Positions 17,134-28,743 of a DNA stretch of 64,000 nt are shown piece by piece. A model generated the notes under the pieces. It did not search any database. It had not been told where the DNA came from and saw only the letters and a program-made list of their open reading frames with translations. The stretch's first letter is position 1; every line of letters starts with the position of its first letter. Both the position numbers and the translations under genes were made by a program. This DNA comes from Shouchella tritolerans (GTDB lineage Bacteria > Bacillota > Bacilli > Bacillales > Bacillaceae_D): positions 1 to 64,000 of the forward strand of contig NZ_JAODPB010000004.1 in the NCBI RefSeq assembly GCF_025770735.1, given 5' to 3'.

Positions 17134-17184
17134 ATGAAAGAGATAGGGATCCGACAGCGGCATCCTTTTATGCTCAATGTGTAG
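17134..17184 (+). promoter_or_regulatory. Possible leader peptide and attenuator hairpin of the ABC-F gene
   Basis: A 16-codon frame MKEIGIRQRHPFMLNV ends at a TAG that overlaps the ABC-F ribosome binding site (TAGGAGG). Inside it, GGATCCG/CGGCATCC forms a stem with one bulge followed by TTTTATG. Short peptide plus hairpin is the layout of translation-sensing leaders of some ABC-F genes. The peptide lacks a clear ribosome binding site, so this is tentative. Confidence 0.35.
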
Positions 17185-18783
<1,599 letters not shown>

Positions 18784-18787
18784 ACAT

Positions 18788-18821
18788 CGAACCCCCCGTT
18801 GCCTTAGCACGGGGGGTTCCT
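18788..18821 (+). terminator. Terminator of the ABC-F gene
   Basis: GAACCCCCCGT / ACGGGGGGTTC with a 9-nt loop; very stable stem, weak T tract. Confidence 0.75.
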
Positions 18822-18875
18822 ATTGTCGACAAAAGCCAATCGACTTATTTTTATCTGTTTCTGTTTAAGCGCCTA

Positions 18876-19076
18876 CTAGCCTTGAAAATACTCTTTATAA
18901 TAGCCGCCCACTTTTCCGGTATTGTCAATGACAAAATAAAACTCGTCCGTTTCGTTTTTAAGCGGGTATTCTTTCCCTGCTGTTAAAGCACGGTTGACAA
19001 TATATTTTTTTGCATCGGTATGTACACATTTCACCATGCGTATCGTCGGTGCATTCGTCCACGTTTGGTGAATCAC
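18876..19076 (-). CDS. Small conserved protein, DUF6501-like
   Basis: 66 residues from GTG 19076 (AAGGAGGG upstream). Contains TNAPTIRMVKCVHTDAKKYI and ETDEFYFVIDNTGKVGGYY, a pattern I associate with a short Bacillaceae family (DUF6501). No catalytic motif. The longer frame from 19118 lacks a ribosome binding site. Confidence 0.65.
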   Translation of the reverse strand: MIHQTWTNAPTIRMVKCVHTDAKKYIVNRALTAGKEYPLKNETDEFYFVIDNTGKVGGYYKEYFQG

Positions 19077-19118
19077 TGATCGTCCCTCCTTGTGCTGCAT
19101 TCCTTTATTGTACAGCAA

Positions 19119-19142
19119 ACAGGGCTGGTTCGCCAGCCCTGT
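19119..19142 (-). terminator. Terminator of odhAB
   Basis: ACAGGGCTGG / CCAGCCCTGT with a TTCG tetraloop, 15 bp after the odhB stop; T-poor tail. Confidence 0.75.
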
Positions 19143-19156
19143 GCTGTCTTATCTCC

Positions 19157-20419
19157 TTAGCCTTCCAGCAACAATTGTTCAGGATCTTCAATCAGCTGTT
19201 TAATTTTCACGAGGAAGCTAACAGCTTCTTTGCCATCGACAATGCGATGGTCATAAGAGAGAGCCAAATACATCATTGGACGATTTTCGAAACGTTCGTT
19301 GTCAATCGCTACTGGGCGCATTTGGATTTTATGCATACCGAGAATGCCTACTTGGGGCGCGTTCAAGATTGGCGTTGACCAGAGGGAGCCAAACACACCA
19401 CCGTTCGTAATCGTAAACGTACCGCCTTGCATATCCGCTAATTGCAATTTATTGTCCCGTGCTTTTTTGCCAAGTTCGCCAATGCCTTTCTCAATACCAG
19501 CAAAGCTGAGGCGATCGGCATCCCGTAAGACAGGGACAACGAGGCCGCTATCTGTCGAAACAGCAATGCCAATGTCATAAAACTTCTTGATGAGAAGCTC
19601 ATCGCCTTGGATTTCTGCGTTTAGAAGCGGAAACTCTTTTAAAGCGCCAACAACGGCTTTTGTAAAGAAAGACATAAATCCTAACTTAACACCATGTTTT
19701 TCAGAAAATGCATCTTTGCGGCGACTACGCAAATCCATGACTGCGGTCATATCAACTTCGTTAAAAGTCGTCAACATCGCTGTTTCATGTTGAACATCGA
19801 CAAGCCGCTTTGCAATCGTTTGGCGGCGCCGTGACATTTTTTGCCGCTCGACAGGTTTGCCTGCTTCCCCTTCGCTTACTGGTGCAGGAGACTGCTGTGC
19901 TTTCGGCGCTTCTGGCTGTTTTGGTTTTGCTTGATGGGCTTCGATATCTTGGCGGCGAATTTTTCCTGCTGGGTCCGTTGGCGTAATGGCATCAAGGGAA
20001 ATGCCTTTTTCACGTGCCAATTTCCGTGCTGCTGGCGAGGCAAGCGGGCGATTGTTGCTTACAGCTTCCTCTTTTTCTGGCTGTTGCGTTTGCTCAGCTG
20101 GCTTCTCTTCTTGTGGTGCTTCCTCTTTTGCCGTGGCTTCTTCCTTTGTGCTTTCGCTTGTTGCAGAGGTGTCGCCAGCAGAGCCGCTTTCATCGATAAT
20201 CGCGATGACTTCGCCAATTTCTACGGTATCGCCTGGTTCCCGTTTGAATTCTTTAATCACACCAGCCGTATCAACGGGAATTTCGGCGTTAACTTTATCT
20301 GTCTCAAGTTCAGCAATAAACTCCCCTTGCTCGACATAATCGCCTACTTCTTTTAACCACTGGGAAATGGTGCCCTCTGTAATCGATTCTCCAAGCTCAG
20401 GTACTTTGATTTCAGTCAC
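19157..20419 (-). CDS. odhB: Dihydrolipoyl succinyltransferase, E2 of 2-oxoglutarate dehydrogenase
   Basis: 420 residues. An N-terminal lipoyl domain (lipoyl-lysine in [12 protein letters not shown], about residue 42) is followed by an Ala/Pro/Glu-rich linker, a peripheral subunit-binding domain ([15 protein letters not shown] ... [11 protein letters not shown]) and the catalytic domain with the active-site His in [14 protein letters not shown]2 transfers the succinyl group to CoA in the TCA cycle. It follows odhA by 14 bp and is cotranscribed. Confidence 0.95.
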   Translation of the reverse strand: MTEIKVPELGESITEGTISQWLKEVGDYVEQGEFIAELETDKVNAEIPVDTAGVIKEFKREPGDTVEIGEVIAIIDESGSAGDTSATSESTKEEATAKEEAPQEEKPAEQTQQPEKEEAVSNNRPLASPAARKLAREKGISLDAITPTDPAGKIRRQDIEAHQAKPKQPEAPKAQQSPAPVSEGEAGKPVERQKMSRRRQTIAKRLVDVQHETAMLTTFNEVDMTAVMDLRSRRKDAFSEKHGVKLGFMSFFTKAVVGALKEFPLLNAEIQGDELLIKKFYDIGIAVSTDSGLVVPVLRDADRLSFAGIEKGIGELGKKARDNKLQLADMQGGTFTITNGGVFGSLWSTPILNAPQVGILGMHKIQMRPVAIDNERFENRPMMYLALSYDHRIVDGKEAVSFLVKIKQLIEDPEQLLLEG

Positions 20420-20433
20420 GTCAAAAAGCCTCC

Positions 20434-23265
20434 TTAGTTTTTGCGAGTCAATGACTCAGTTACGATGCGTTTTTGTTCCACTTTGTGGGCATTGGATACG
20501 CCTTCAGCCGGGCTTGACCGGTACGTGCGGCCAATGTAGCTCAACGGAACCCCTGGAGGCAAGATTTCGCGAATGCGCGGCTCCATAAAAGTCCAAGCAC
20601 CCATATTTTTAGGCTCTTCTTGTACCCATTTGACTTCTTCTAAGTTAGGAAACTCTTTTAATCGTTCGCGAATCGCGCGGCGCGGAAACGGGTACAGCTC
20701 TTCTACCCGGATAATGTGAACCCAACTCCAGTCCTTCTCATTTTTGTTCACATAATCTTGCAACTCAATCGCTAGTTTTCCGCTGCACAATATAATCCGT
20801 TTAACAGCATTGGGATCATGACCAAGCGTTGGCTCTTCCAAGATCGGCTGAAACTCGCCTTCTGTAAAAGCAGACGTTGGCGAGGCAACCACTTGGTTAC
20901 GGAGCAAGCTTTTTGGCGTCATGATAATAAGTGGCCGCACTGTGTTCTTTTGCAAAATCTTTGCCTGACGCCGCAAAATATGGAAGTATTGTGCGGCTGA
21001 TGTACAGTTGGCAACTGTCCAGTTATTCTCTGCTGCCGAGCTCAAAAAGCGCTCGACGCGCCCGCTGGAATGCTCAGGGCCGGCGCCTTCATACCCATGA
21101 GGCAACAAGACAACAAGACCTGATTTTTGGCCCCATTTTGCTCGCCCAGCCGACACCCACTGGTCAAACATCACTTGGGCGCCGTTGACGAAGTCGCCAA
21201 ATTGCGCTTCCCATAACACAAGCGTCTCTTTTGAAAATACATTGTATCCGTACTCAAAGCCAACGCATGCCTGCTCCGTAAGAGGGCTGTTGTAAACGGC
21301 AAAGGATGCGTTGGCATCTTTAAACGTTTGCAGCGGTACATGCGTTTCATTGGTTTCCCGGTCATGCAAGACAAAATGTCGGTGTGCAAATGTCCCACGC
21401 TCACTATCTTGGCCACTTAAGCGGACCGGCGTGCCATCATGGAGAATCGAAGCAAACGCTAGAATTTCAGCCAGTCCCCAATCGACATTGCCTTCGCCGT
21501 CAAATGCATTGGCACGGCGCTTTAGGATTTTTTCAAGCTTTTGGTTAGGCTTAAACGAACTTGGCCAGTCAAGCAACTGTTCATTAATGGCAACAAGCTT
21601 TTCTTTTTCGATAGCGGTTTTCACTTTTGGCAAGCCGTCAACAATAAAGTCAGGAGGGCTCAGCTCATATTTCTTCTCTGATTTATCGCTGTTGACTTTG
21701 TTGTATTCTTCAAGCAAGTAGTTGTACATATCGGTATCTAGCTTCTGTGCTTCTTTGGCCGTAATCACTTGTTCAGCCTCAAGCTGTTTGGCGTAGATAG
21801 CGCGCACTGTTGGATGTTTGCGAATCTGCGCGTAAAGATCAGGCTGTGTCACCGCTGGCTCATCGCCTTCATTGTGGCCAAATCGGCGGTAGCCAATTAA
21901 ATCGATCAAAAAGTCTTTTTGGAATTTACGACGGTACTCGACTGCAAATTTGATTGCCCTCACGCAGGCTTCCGCATCATCTGCATTCACATGCACAATT
22001 GGAATTTCAAAACCTTTAGCCGGATCGCTTGCGTATGTAGTTGAACGCGAATCATGCGTTTCAGTCGTATAACCGATATTGTTGTTGGCGATAATGTGGA
22101 GCGAACCACCAACATGATAACCGTTCAAACGGCTTAAGTTAAGTGTTTCCGTCACGACGCCTTGCCCTGGAAAGGCGGCATCGCCGTGGATAAGGATCGA
22201 ATAAGCCCTTGTTGTGTCTTGCTTAGGCGCGCCTTTGCTGCTGCGATCCTCTTGTGCAGCTCTTGCGTATCCTTCAACAATTGGCGAAACAAACTCCAAA
22301 TGGCTTGGGTTGTTAGCAAGGGACACAATCGTTTGCGCGCTTTTGTCATCGCTAATTTGCCGGTCGGCCCCTAAATGGTATTTTACATCGCCGGTCCAGC
22401 CTGTATAAGTTTCTCCGAGGCCTTCTGACGGGGCATTTAATTTGTTAGGCGCTTGCAGGAATTCCGAAAAGATCGCTTTATATGGTTTCCCAAGTGTATG
22501 GGCTAATACATTTAGACGGCCTCTATGGGCCATGCCGATCATAACGTGATCTGTCTTTTCTTTTCTGACTTCCCTAATCGCTTTGTCAAGCATCGGCACA
22601 AGCGCGTCAAGCCCTTCAATTGAAAAGCGTTTCTGCCCAACAAATGTGCGGTGGATAAACTTCTCAAAGCCTTCTACAGACGTTAGGCGCTCAAGCAGCG
22701 CTTTTTTTTCTTTATTCGGCAGCTCATCGGCATACGCTTCAGATTCGACTTGCTTGCGCAGCCAATTGCGTTCTTCTTCATCTTGAACGTGGCCAAATTC
22801 AAATGCCATCGTCTGCGTATACACCTTTTTCAAATGTTTGATCGCTTCGAGCCCATTTTTTAAATGCGGCGGAGCATCCTTGCAAATCAGCTTGACAGGT
22901 ACTTTTTTCAATTCTTCTTCCGTTACGTTAAAGCGTTCATAGTCTAGCAAATTGCTGTTTTTGTCGGTTTTCCAAATGGGCTGTATGTCAGACACCAAAT
23001 GACCTTTGGCACGGATATAATCAGCCAGCCTCACCGCTCCTACTACTGCGCTTATCATGTCCGCCCCGATTGTTCCCTTTGCATTAGACGAGCTGACGTT
23101 CTCTTCTAAAGCTGGCGGACCCCATTTCTCAAAGTGGGCACGCGTTTGTTCATCTACGGAGTTCGGGTCTTCCACATATTGATCGTACAGCTCAATCACG
23201 GCTCCAAGGTTAGGACCATAAAATCCTTGCCAAGGCTTTTCCGGGCTGTGTTCCTTGCTGGACAT
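20434..23265 (-). CDS. odhA: 2-oxoglutarate dehydrogenase E1 (thiamine diphosphate-dependent)
   Basis: 943 residues, the usual length. Motifs in order: [17 protein letters not shown] (substrate and ThDP), [20 protein letters not shown] (metal-ThDP loop), [27 protein letters not shown] and a pyrimidine domain with [14 protein letters not shown]1 decarboxylates 2-oxoglutarate and passes the succinyl group to OdhB. Start ATG 23265 follows AGGAGG. A promoter and cre-like site lie directly upstream, suggesting carbon catabolite control. Confidence 0.95.
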   Translation of the reverse strand: MSSKEHSPEKPWQGFYGPNLGAVIELYDQYVEDPNSVDEQTRAHFEKWGPPALEENVSSSNAKGTIGADMISAVVGAVRLADYIRAKGHLVSDIQPIWKTDKNSNLLDYERFNVTEEELKKVPVKLICKDAPPHLKNGLEAIKHLKKVYTQTMAFEFGHVQDEEERNWLRKQVESEAYADELPNKEKKALLERLTSVEGFEKFIHRTFVGQKRFSIEGLDALVPMLDKAIREVRKEKTDHVMIGMAHRGRLNVLAHTLGKPYKAIFSEFLQAPNKLNAPSEGLGETYTGWTGDVKYHLGADRQISDDKSAQTIVSLANNPSHLEFVSPIVEGYARAAQEDRSSKGAPKQDTTRAYSILIHGDAAFPGQGVVTETLNLSRLNGYHVGGSLHIIANNNIGYTTETHDSRSTTYASDPAKGFEIPIVHVNADDAEACVRAIKFAVEYRRKFQKDFLIDLIGYRRFGHNEGDEPAVTQPDLYAQIRKHPTVRAIYAKQLEAEQVITAKEAQKLDTDMYNYLLEEYNKVNSDKSEKKYELSPPDFIVDGLPKVKTAIEKEKLVAINEQLLDWPSSFKPNQKLEKILKRRANAFDGEGNVDWGLAEILAFASILHDGTPVRLSGQDSERGTFAHRHFVLHDRETNETHVPLQTFKDANASFAVYNSPLTEQACVGFEYGYNVFSKETLVLWEAQFGDFVNGAQVMFDQWVSAGRAKWGQKSGLVVLLPHGYEGAGPEHSSGRVERFLSSAAENNWTVANCTSAAQYFHILRRQAKILQKNTVRPLIIMTPKSLLRNQVVASPTSAFTEGEFQPILEEPTLGHDPNAVKRIILCSGKLAIELQDYVNKNEKDWSWVHIIRVEELYPFPRRAIRERLKEFPNLEEVKWVQEEPKNMGAWTFMEPRIREILPPGVPLSYIGRTYRSSPAEGVSNAHKVEQKRIVTESLTRKN

Positions 23266-23314
23266 GTGATATAAACCTCCTAAAACGTTTCATTCGCAAA
23301 AAAGCGAATTCATT

Positions 23315-23362
23315 TTCAAGCGCTTACAAACCTATTTTACCATTTTCCAGCCTGTATCTCAA
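23315..23362 (-). promoter_or_regulatory. odhAB promoter with downstream cre site
   Basis: On the minus strand TTGAGA (23362-23357), 17-bp spacer, TAAAAT (23339-23334). Just downstream, TGTAAGCGCTTGAA (23328-23315) matches the CcpA cre consensus TGWAANCGNTNWCA except at the last two core positions. A cre overlapping the first transcribed bases would act as a roadblock. Confidence 0.7.
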
Positions 23363-23492
23363 AAAAAAATGCATAATAATTGACGAATTATGCCACATTT
23401 TTTGGATCATCGAGGATGGAAGCGGTCACTTCGATTTTAGCGCGTTTGCGCGCGAAAATCCAGTGTTTTTATCGAGCATTCTGCCTATTTCG

Positions 23493-23807
23493 TCAAAAAG
23501 CGTTTCCGCCTTTCGGATCAGGTACGATTTCCCAATTTTTTGCCGCGATTGATTGCAGCTGTTTCACCTCCTCTTCTTCTAGTTGAATGATCGGTTCATC
23601 GCATTGCTCTTCTTGAAACGTTGCCTCTATCAAAGAGCCGTCTTTTGCAATAATGAGCTGAGCCCCTGGCGCTTCCATATCAGCAAGAGGCGGTTCCAGT
23701 TCAAAAGCTAGCTGAACAACGATCCAGTCCGGCAATACGTCTACATGGACAAGCGTGACATTCGTAAAGGCGGCCTGATGGCGTGTATACCTATCCATTC
23801 GAATCAT
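23493..23807 (-). CDS. Uncharacterised protein, 104 residues
   Basis: Starts MIRMDRYTRHQAAFTNVTLV; a beta-rich N-terminal half, an acidic stretch QLEEEEVKQLQSIAAKNWE near the end. No membrane segment or known motif. The ribosome binding site is GAGGGGGAG before ATG 23807. Positioned between the methyltransferase and odhA with its own spacing. A GC-rich hairpin (about 23431-23459) lies after it. Confidence 0.6.
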   Translation of the reverse strand: MIRMDRYTRHQAAFTNVTLVHVDVLPDWIVVQLAFELEPPLADMEAPGAQLIIAKDGSLIEATFQEEQCDEPIIQLEEEEVKQLQSIAAKNWEIVPDPKGGNAF

Positions 23808-23883
23808 CTATTGTTCACTCCCCCTCTTCATCATACCAGTGGTAGCACAAGGTTGGAAGCGGACAAATAGTCCACGGTCTTTC

Positions 23884-24900
23884 CTAGCGTTTATAGCAAT
23901 TTTCTTTTTCGTACTTGCCGTGTTTCTCAAATAAAAGAAACTGCCAGCCTCCTTCTTTGACAATTGTCTTAGCAGACAACAAACGAAAATGAGCCTGTTT
24001 GCTTGTTCTGACCAACTCCTTCTTTGAAGGAAGAGGGTGCATCTTTTTATGTGCGCTCATGAAACTGTTAAAAGCAGTAGCGAACCGCTTGCCGTGCTTC
24101 CCATCAGTAACAGGGCTAATGACAATGAGCACTCCGTCGGTTGCTAGTTGCGCCGCCGCCCGTTTAAAGATCTCAACGCGTGTATCTGTCGAAAAGTAAT
24201 AGAGGATATTGTTGAACATTAAAACGTCATAGGCACGCTTGCCTTGAAAATGAAAAAAATCACCTTCGATAATGGAAACATTTTCGTTTAGATTGTTTTT
24301 TCTAGCGGAAACGCATACGTCGTGGTCCACTTCAATCCCTTCAAATTTCGTGCGGGGGAACGTGTGCGCCAATCGTTTTAAATAGCCACCGTAGCCGCAG
24401 CCGACATCGAGGACAGATTCGGCTTTGCGTTTTTTTATGATGGCAGCGATTTTAGGCACAGCCAACGCTTCAAGGAAACTGGAAGTGCCCGCCACCATAT
24501 CGGCCATATTAGGAGGAGGCTCTTGCTGCTTGTTGGGAAGTTGTTCTCGGTAGCTCAAAAGGGTAGGCATATGCAATTCAAACAGCTCCTCAAGTAAGAT
24601 GCCGACTGAATGCTTGCTTTCTTTCGTTAAATATTTGCCCATCTTTTGTTTTGTTTTGATTTTGTCGCCCTTGCTTTCACGCAAATGGCCGACTGCAAGT
24701 CCAACCTCGACCCAGCGTGACAATAACTCAACTTTGAGACCGTGTTTATCCGCTACTTCGGCGACTTTAGCGCCATTCTTAAAATAGGAAAATAAATTTA
24801 AACTATAGCCCAAATAGGCATGCCACACCTTTAAAAATGGTTCCGCCTCTTTCAGCCATTTTCGTGCGTTCCATACTTTTACATATTCATTAACGGCCAT
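23884..24900 (-). CDS. SAM-dependent methyltransferase, class I, with N-terminal helical domain
   Basis: 338 residues from ATG 24900 (AAAGGGGTGG upstream); an in-frame extension to 24990 is less likely. The N-terminal 150 residues form a helical, winged-helix-like domain (AEVADKHGLKVELLSRWVEVG) as in O-methyltransferases. The catalytic part has motif I SVLDVGCGYGGYLKRLA, then EGIEVDHDVCVSARKN, EGDFF and VLMFNNILYYF. Substrate unknown; a small-molecule O- or C-methyltransferase is likely. Confidence 0.8.
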   Translation of the reverse strand: MAVNEYVKVWNARKWLKEAEPFLKVWHAYLGYSLNLFSYFKNGAKVAEVADKHGLKVELLSRWVEVGLAVGHLRESKGDKIKTKQKMGKYLTKESKHSVGILLEELFELHMPTLLSYREQLPNKQQEPPPNMADMVAGTSSFLEALAVPKIAAIIKKRKAESVLDVGCGYGGYLKRLAHTFPRTKFEGIEVDHDVCVSARKNNLNENVSIIEGDFFHFQGKRAYDVLMFNNILYYFSTDTRVEIFKRAAAQLATDGVLIVISPVTDGKHGKRFATAFNSFMSAHKKMHPLPSKKELVRTSKQAHFRLLSAKTIVKEGGWQFLLFEKHGKYEKENCYKR

Positions 24901-25158
24901 TTGTCCACCCCTTTGGTTCCATTTCGCAACAATCCGCTTAGTGTGTGGTGAGTTCGCCTTTTGCGAATCCAACATAACGTTTGACTCCATTTATTTTCCA
25001 CCAATAGAATTCTAGCCTGTACAGCTGGCGTTCCCTTGCTGTGTTGCCCCTTCTTGCCATTCCCAAAATCGTCAACATTGAAACGATTCTTTTTATGTTC
25101 TTTTTTCAATTGTCATGTTACGATAAGAAGGTAATTTGTGCAGAAAGAGGCTCGACTC

Positions 25159-25788
25159 ATGCGAAAATGGTTTTTAGGTATTTCCTTGTTTTTTCTTGTT
25201 TGCTTGGTCGCTATCGTCTTGTTGTTTGAACAGAGTGACCGCTTTCGCCAAAATGTTTACAAAACCATTATTGCCGAAAACCAAATTCCCGAAGATTATG
25301 TGCCTATATACAAAGAGGCCGGCGAAGAATATGGCGTGCCTTGGGAACTACTTGCTTCCGTTCATCGTGTCGAAACGATCTTTTCGACAATGGATCCACT
25401 CGAAAGCCCTGTTGGCGCCCTTGGGCATTTTCAATTTATGCCCCGCACATGGATCGGTTGGTCTTACCCAGGCATTGACGACATCGGCAATGTCGCTGAA
25501 GATGTTGACATCACTGATACCGATCTAATTGCAGCCCATAACGGATATGGCACTGACGCCTCAGGTAGCGGGAAAGCGGATCCATTTGACCTAGCCGACT
25601 CCGCTTACTCTGCTGCTCGGTACTTGGCTGACCACGGCGCACGTGAAGGCAACTATGAAGAAGCCCTTTTTTCTTATAACAAAAGCGAAGATTACGTAGA
25701 AGAAGTAATGGGCTACTACCACACGTATACAGAGGAAGGGTACGAGCTTATACAACTTCCACTAAACAGGCACAAAGCAGGAACGTAA
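25159..25788 (+). CDS. Membrane-anchored lysozyme-like (lytic transglycosylase) protein
   Basis: 209 residues. One N-terminal signal or anchor (about 4-22), then a lysozyme-like domain: WELLASVHRVETIF (probable catalytic Glu), SPVGALGHFQFMPRTWIGWS and the repeat-like AARYLADHGAREGNYEEALF, SYNKSEDYVEEV. This layout matches the SLT/CwlT-type muramidase domain that cuts the glycan strand. Start ATG 25159 with AAAGAGG upstream. Probable role: local cell-wall remodelling. Confidence 0.85.
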   Translation: MRKWFLGISLFFLVCLVAIVLLFEQSDRFRQNVYKTIIAENQIPEDYVPIYKEAGEEYGVPWELLASVHRVETIFSTMDPLESPVGALGHFQFMPRTWIGWSYPGIDDIGNVAEDVDITDTDLIAAHNGYGTDASGSGKADPFDLADSAYSAARYLADHGAREGNYEEALFSYNKSEDYVEEVMGYYHTYTEEGYELIQLPLNRHKAGT

Positions 25789-25822
25789 AACGCACACCTC
25801 CATTTCTAGGTGTGCGTTTTTT
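25787..25822. terminator. Bidirectional terminator
   Basis: AAACGCACACCT / AGGTGTGCGTTT, loop CCATTTCT, T run on the plus side and A-rich left flank. Serves the lysozyme-like gene and the convergent topB-osmC-lipoprotein transcript. Confidence 0.85.
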
Positions 25823-25991
25823 ATGAAGCCGTAATCGGCTCTTCTTCGACGAGCTTCACTGGAATAGGTTCCACGTAGCCTTCTGGCTTGTCGTTCGTCT
25901 CAAAATGTTCGTCTTCCCCTTGACAACCAGCAAGCAGCGATATCGAAAGGAAGGTGACGACAGAAAAGACAGTTGCCAGACGCTTATTCAT
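25821..25991 (-). CDS. Small lipoprotein, 56 residues
   Basis: Signal peptide MNKRLATVFSVVTFLSISLL with lipobox LLAGC (Cys23), then an acidic tail ending EEEPITAS. Predicted membrane-anchored lipoprotein. Its ATG overlaps the osmC stop by 8 bp (25984-25991), so its translation is coupled to osmC. The family is unknown to me. Confidence 0.75.
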   Translation of the reverse strand: MNKRLATVFSVVTFLSISLLAGCQGEDEHFETNDKPEGYVEPIPVKLVEEEPITAS

Positions 25992-26430
25992 CGCTATCCA
26001 CTGCTTTCACATTCGGTGTAACAGACACGGCAACATTACCGGCGACTGCTTTTGTAATCATGCAAGAAGATTCTGCTTTAAACGCTAAGCGTTCCGCTTT
26101 CTCCGCCTGTGTCTGTTCTCTAAGAACCACTGTCGGAAAATGACGAATCGCTCGGAATTCAAAGACGTTGTTCGTCACATCAACATCAGCCTCTGCATGA
26201 AGCGTCAATGACTCCACCTCGATTTGAGCCCGCTCAAGCATCGCTGCATACGTGATCAGAAAACAAGTAGCGGCAGCACCGAGCAGCATTTCGTCTGGAT
26301 TTGTGCCGATCCCAGGTCCGCCCATTTCTTTCGGGATCGATATGGAATGAGTTAAGTTGCCTGTTTCGATCGTACCAGTGCTGTTGCGGCCGCCGTTCCA
26401 GGTGGCATCCAATAAAAATCGGTGGATCAT
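25984..26430 (-). CDS. OsmC-family peroxiredoxin-like protein
   Basis: 148 residues. OsmC/Ohr fold with the two active-site cysteines: NPDEMLLGAAATCFLITYAA (Cys1) and FKAESSCMITKAVAGN (Cys2). The family reduces organic hydroperoxides. It is of the YhfA / SACOL1771 type rather than Ohr. Start ATG 26430 overlaps the topB stop by 4 bp (ATGA); it precedes a small lipoprotein. Confidence 0.9.
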   Translation of the reverse strand: MIHRFLLDATWNGGRNSTGTIETGNLTHSISIPKEMGGPGIGTNPDEMLLGAAATCFLITYAAMLERAQIEVESLTLHAEADVDVTNNVFEFRAIRHFPTVVLREQTQAEKAERLAFKAESSCMITKAVAGNVAVSVTPNVKAVDSDE

Positions 26431-28568
26431 TGTCCATCACCTCGCTTAGGAAATTCGAGAATCCAGCTAAAATAGCTGCCTTGCTGCTGGTAGCGCAACG
26501 TAGCTGAAAACGATTTTCCGTTTTTTGATTTTAGCCCCTTTACGTTTACTGAGCCCTGTTTTAGCAATGATTTAACCATCGTTTTCGTTGGCTTTTTTTT
26601 GAAGCGAGCCAAATACTTGTCATTTTTCCAGATGACAAAGCGGCAACCGCTTTTCCAGCCACTGCAGCCAAACGCTTTGCTTGTTTCGATCACAGGCTTT
26701 TCGCAAAGGGGGCACTTGCCAAGCGTTTCTGTCACTTGGCGTTTCTTCGCAGCCGATTCGATCTTCCGTGTCTCATCCGCTTTGATTTCCTGCACAGCTG
26801 TTTCAATAAAGGTAAAAATGTTTTGTAAAAATGACTGTTTGTCCAAGCGCCCTTTCTCAATATCGAATAACTGCTTCTCCAATCTTCCAGTAAAAGCCAA
26901 ATCGAACAATCTCTGAACTGGAAATTGTTCCACTAGCTTGGCACCCGTTTCCGTACAATGGAGCGCTTTTCCAGACGCTTGAATATAACCAATATCTTTC
27001 AGTTTTTTAATGGTATCTGCCCTCGTTGCAGCCGTGCCAATCGCATACCCTTTCATAAGCTGTTCTGCCTCGTCTTTGTCGAGCTTCCGCCCACATGTTT
27101 CCATAATATGCAACAACGTTTTTTCAGTATGTGGTTTAGGGGGTGTTGTCATATGATCGCTCGTCTTTCCAGAAAGCGCTTTGACACGTTCCCCTTCTTC
27201 CACATTGGGCAAAAACGTTTCTTTCCCATTTACTTTCTCTACTTGGTGCCAGCCATCAGCTCGCTTTTCCCTTCCCTTTGAAACAAAAAAACCCTCTGCT
27301 ACGCCTTCTTCTAGCTTTGTATGAATGATCGTTTCTAAAAATTCTGCTGGCGGCATAAATTGCATCAGAAACCGGTTTTTTACCGCATTGTAGACGACTG
27401 CTTCTTCAGCGTTCAACCGTTTTGGCAACATGTACGTCGGAATGATTGCGCTGTGACTTTCAACTTTGGCATTGTTAAAAATTCGTTTGCTCGTTGTAAA
27501 ACGAATGTCCTTTTCATAAGGTAAGCCTTTGCTAATGGTCTTAAGGACTGCCGCCGTTTTCTTGACTAAACTCTCTTCCAACGCCGTGCTTGACGTACGT
27601 GGATACGTAATCAACTTTTTCTCATATAACGACTGGGCGACTTTTAAAACTTTCTCTGCCGTCCATCCCTTGTATTTAGTCGTAATATGACCTTGCAGCT
27701 GTGACAAATTGAACAAAACGGGCGGGTATTCTTTTTTTTCGTTTCTTTCGACGTGAACAGCGAGTGCTGGTTTTTCAGGCAGCAGCGAAGCCACTTGCTC
27801 TAGCCCTTGTTTTTCCGAAAAGGCGGTCTGCTTCTTGAATGTATACACGCCTTCATATGTAGCACCACCAGCTGTTTCAAACAAAGCAACCAACTTATAG
27901 TAAGGTTCAGGCGTGAACGCTGCAATTTCCTTATCCCGGTCATAAATAATCTTTAACGTCGGCAGCAAGACACGTCCGATGTTTAATACGCTCCCACGCC
28001 CAGGCTGGTACTTCAATGTCGCCACAGACGTTAAATTAATTCCGATTGCCCAGTCCGCCCATTGTCGGCTAAGCCCAGCATCGCGCAACGTTATTAGCTC
28101 GGAATTGGGGCGCGCATGTTTTAAGCCGCGGAGCACTTCTTGTTTTGTCCATTCATTTAAAAGCATCCGTAACACAGGCTTATCGACACGGAGGTTGGAA
28201 ATGATGCTGTCGCCAATCAACTGGCCTTCCCGGTCATAGTCGCATGCTGAAATAATGCGGCTAACGTCATTGCGTCGCGCAAGGCGAGAAATAATTGCAA
28301 GTTGTTTTTTCGCTCCTGTATCTGGTTTATTGTGGTTTGATTTCACTTTATATTTAAACCGAGTTGGAATAAACGGAAAGTGACTCTCCTGCCATCTGGC
28401 GAATTTGGGATCATAATCTTTCGCGTCATACAGTTCTAAAAGATGGCCAAACGCCCAAGTGATTAGGTAGGCATCCCCTTCATAGTACCCGTCTTTTTTC
28501 GCTTTGATCCCTAACGCATCAGCAATGTTTTTGGCCACTGATGGCTTTTCCGCGAGGATAAGATCCAC
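26427..28568 (-). CDS. topB: DNA topoisomerase III
   Basis: 713 residues from GTG 28568 (GGAGG upstream), the family length. TOPRIM: DLILAEKPSVAKNIADALG and SACDYDREGQLIGD. Active-site tyrosine in LITYPRTSSTALEE. C-terminal zinc finger CPLCEKPV ... FGCSGWKSGCRF. A type IA enzyme that relaxes negative supercoils and decatenates DNA, often with RecQ. Homologues begin at the chosen start; the 59-residue upstream extension has no support. Confidence 0.95.
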   Translation of the reverse strand: MDLILAEKPSVAKNIADALGIKAKKDGYYEGDAYLITWAFGHLLELYDAKDYDPKFARWQESHFPFIPTRFKYKVKSNHNKPDTGAKKQLAIISRLARRNDVSRIISACDYDREGQLIGDSIISNLRVDKPVLRMLLNEWTKQEVLRGLKHARPNSELITLRDAGLSRQWADWAIGINLTSVATLKYQPGRGSVLNIGRVLLPTLKIIYDRDKEIAAFTPEPYYKLVALFETAGGATYEGVYTFKKQTAFSEKQGLEQVASLLPEKPALAVHVERNEKKEYPPVLFNLSQLQGHITTKYKGWTAEKVLKVAQSLYEKKLITYPRTSSTALEESLVKKTAAVLKTISKGLPYEKDIRFTTSKRIFNNAKVESHSAIIPTYMLPKRLNAEEAVVYNAVKNRFLMQFMPPAEFLETIIHTKLEEGVAEGFFVSKGREKRADGWHQVEKVNGKETFLPNVEEGERVKALSGKTSDHMTTPPKPHTEKTLLHIMETCGRKLDKDEAEQLMKGYAIGTAATRADTIKKLKDIGYIQASGKALHCTETGAKLVEQFPVQRLFDLAFTGRLEKQLFDIEKGRLDKQSFLQNIFTFIETAVQEIKADETRKIESAAKKRQVTETLGKCPLCEKPVIETSKAFGCSGWKSGCRFVIWKNDKYLARFKKKPTKTMVKSLLKQGSVNVKGLKSKNGKSFSATLRYQQQGSYFSWILEFPKRGDGQ

Positions 28569-28743
28569 CTTGATTCCTCCACTTTTTTGATTTAATCTCC
28601 CTCCATCATACCACACTTGCCCAAACCGTAAGACACATCTTGCTTGCTTAAAGTCTGCGGAAGAATAGTAAGCAATTATAGGTTTAGACTTGCTGATCAT
28701 AGGGAAAAAGAAGCTATTACCTTTAAATAGGAGTGAGATCGGC

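Noticed and set aside
19841-20356. 171-codon ORF antisense to odhB
   Set aside because: Mirror frame of the Ala/Glu-rich odhB linker; no start signal.
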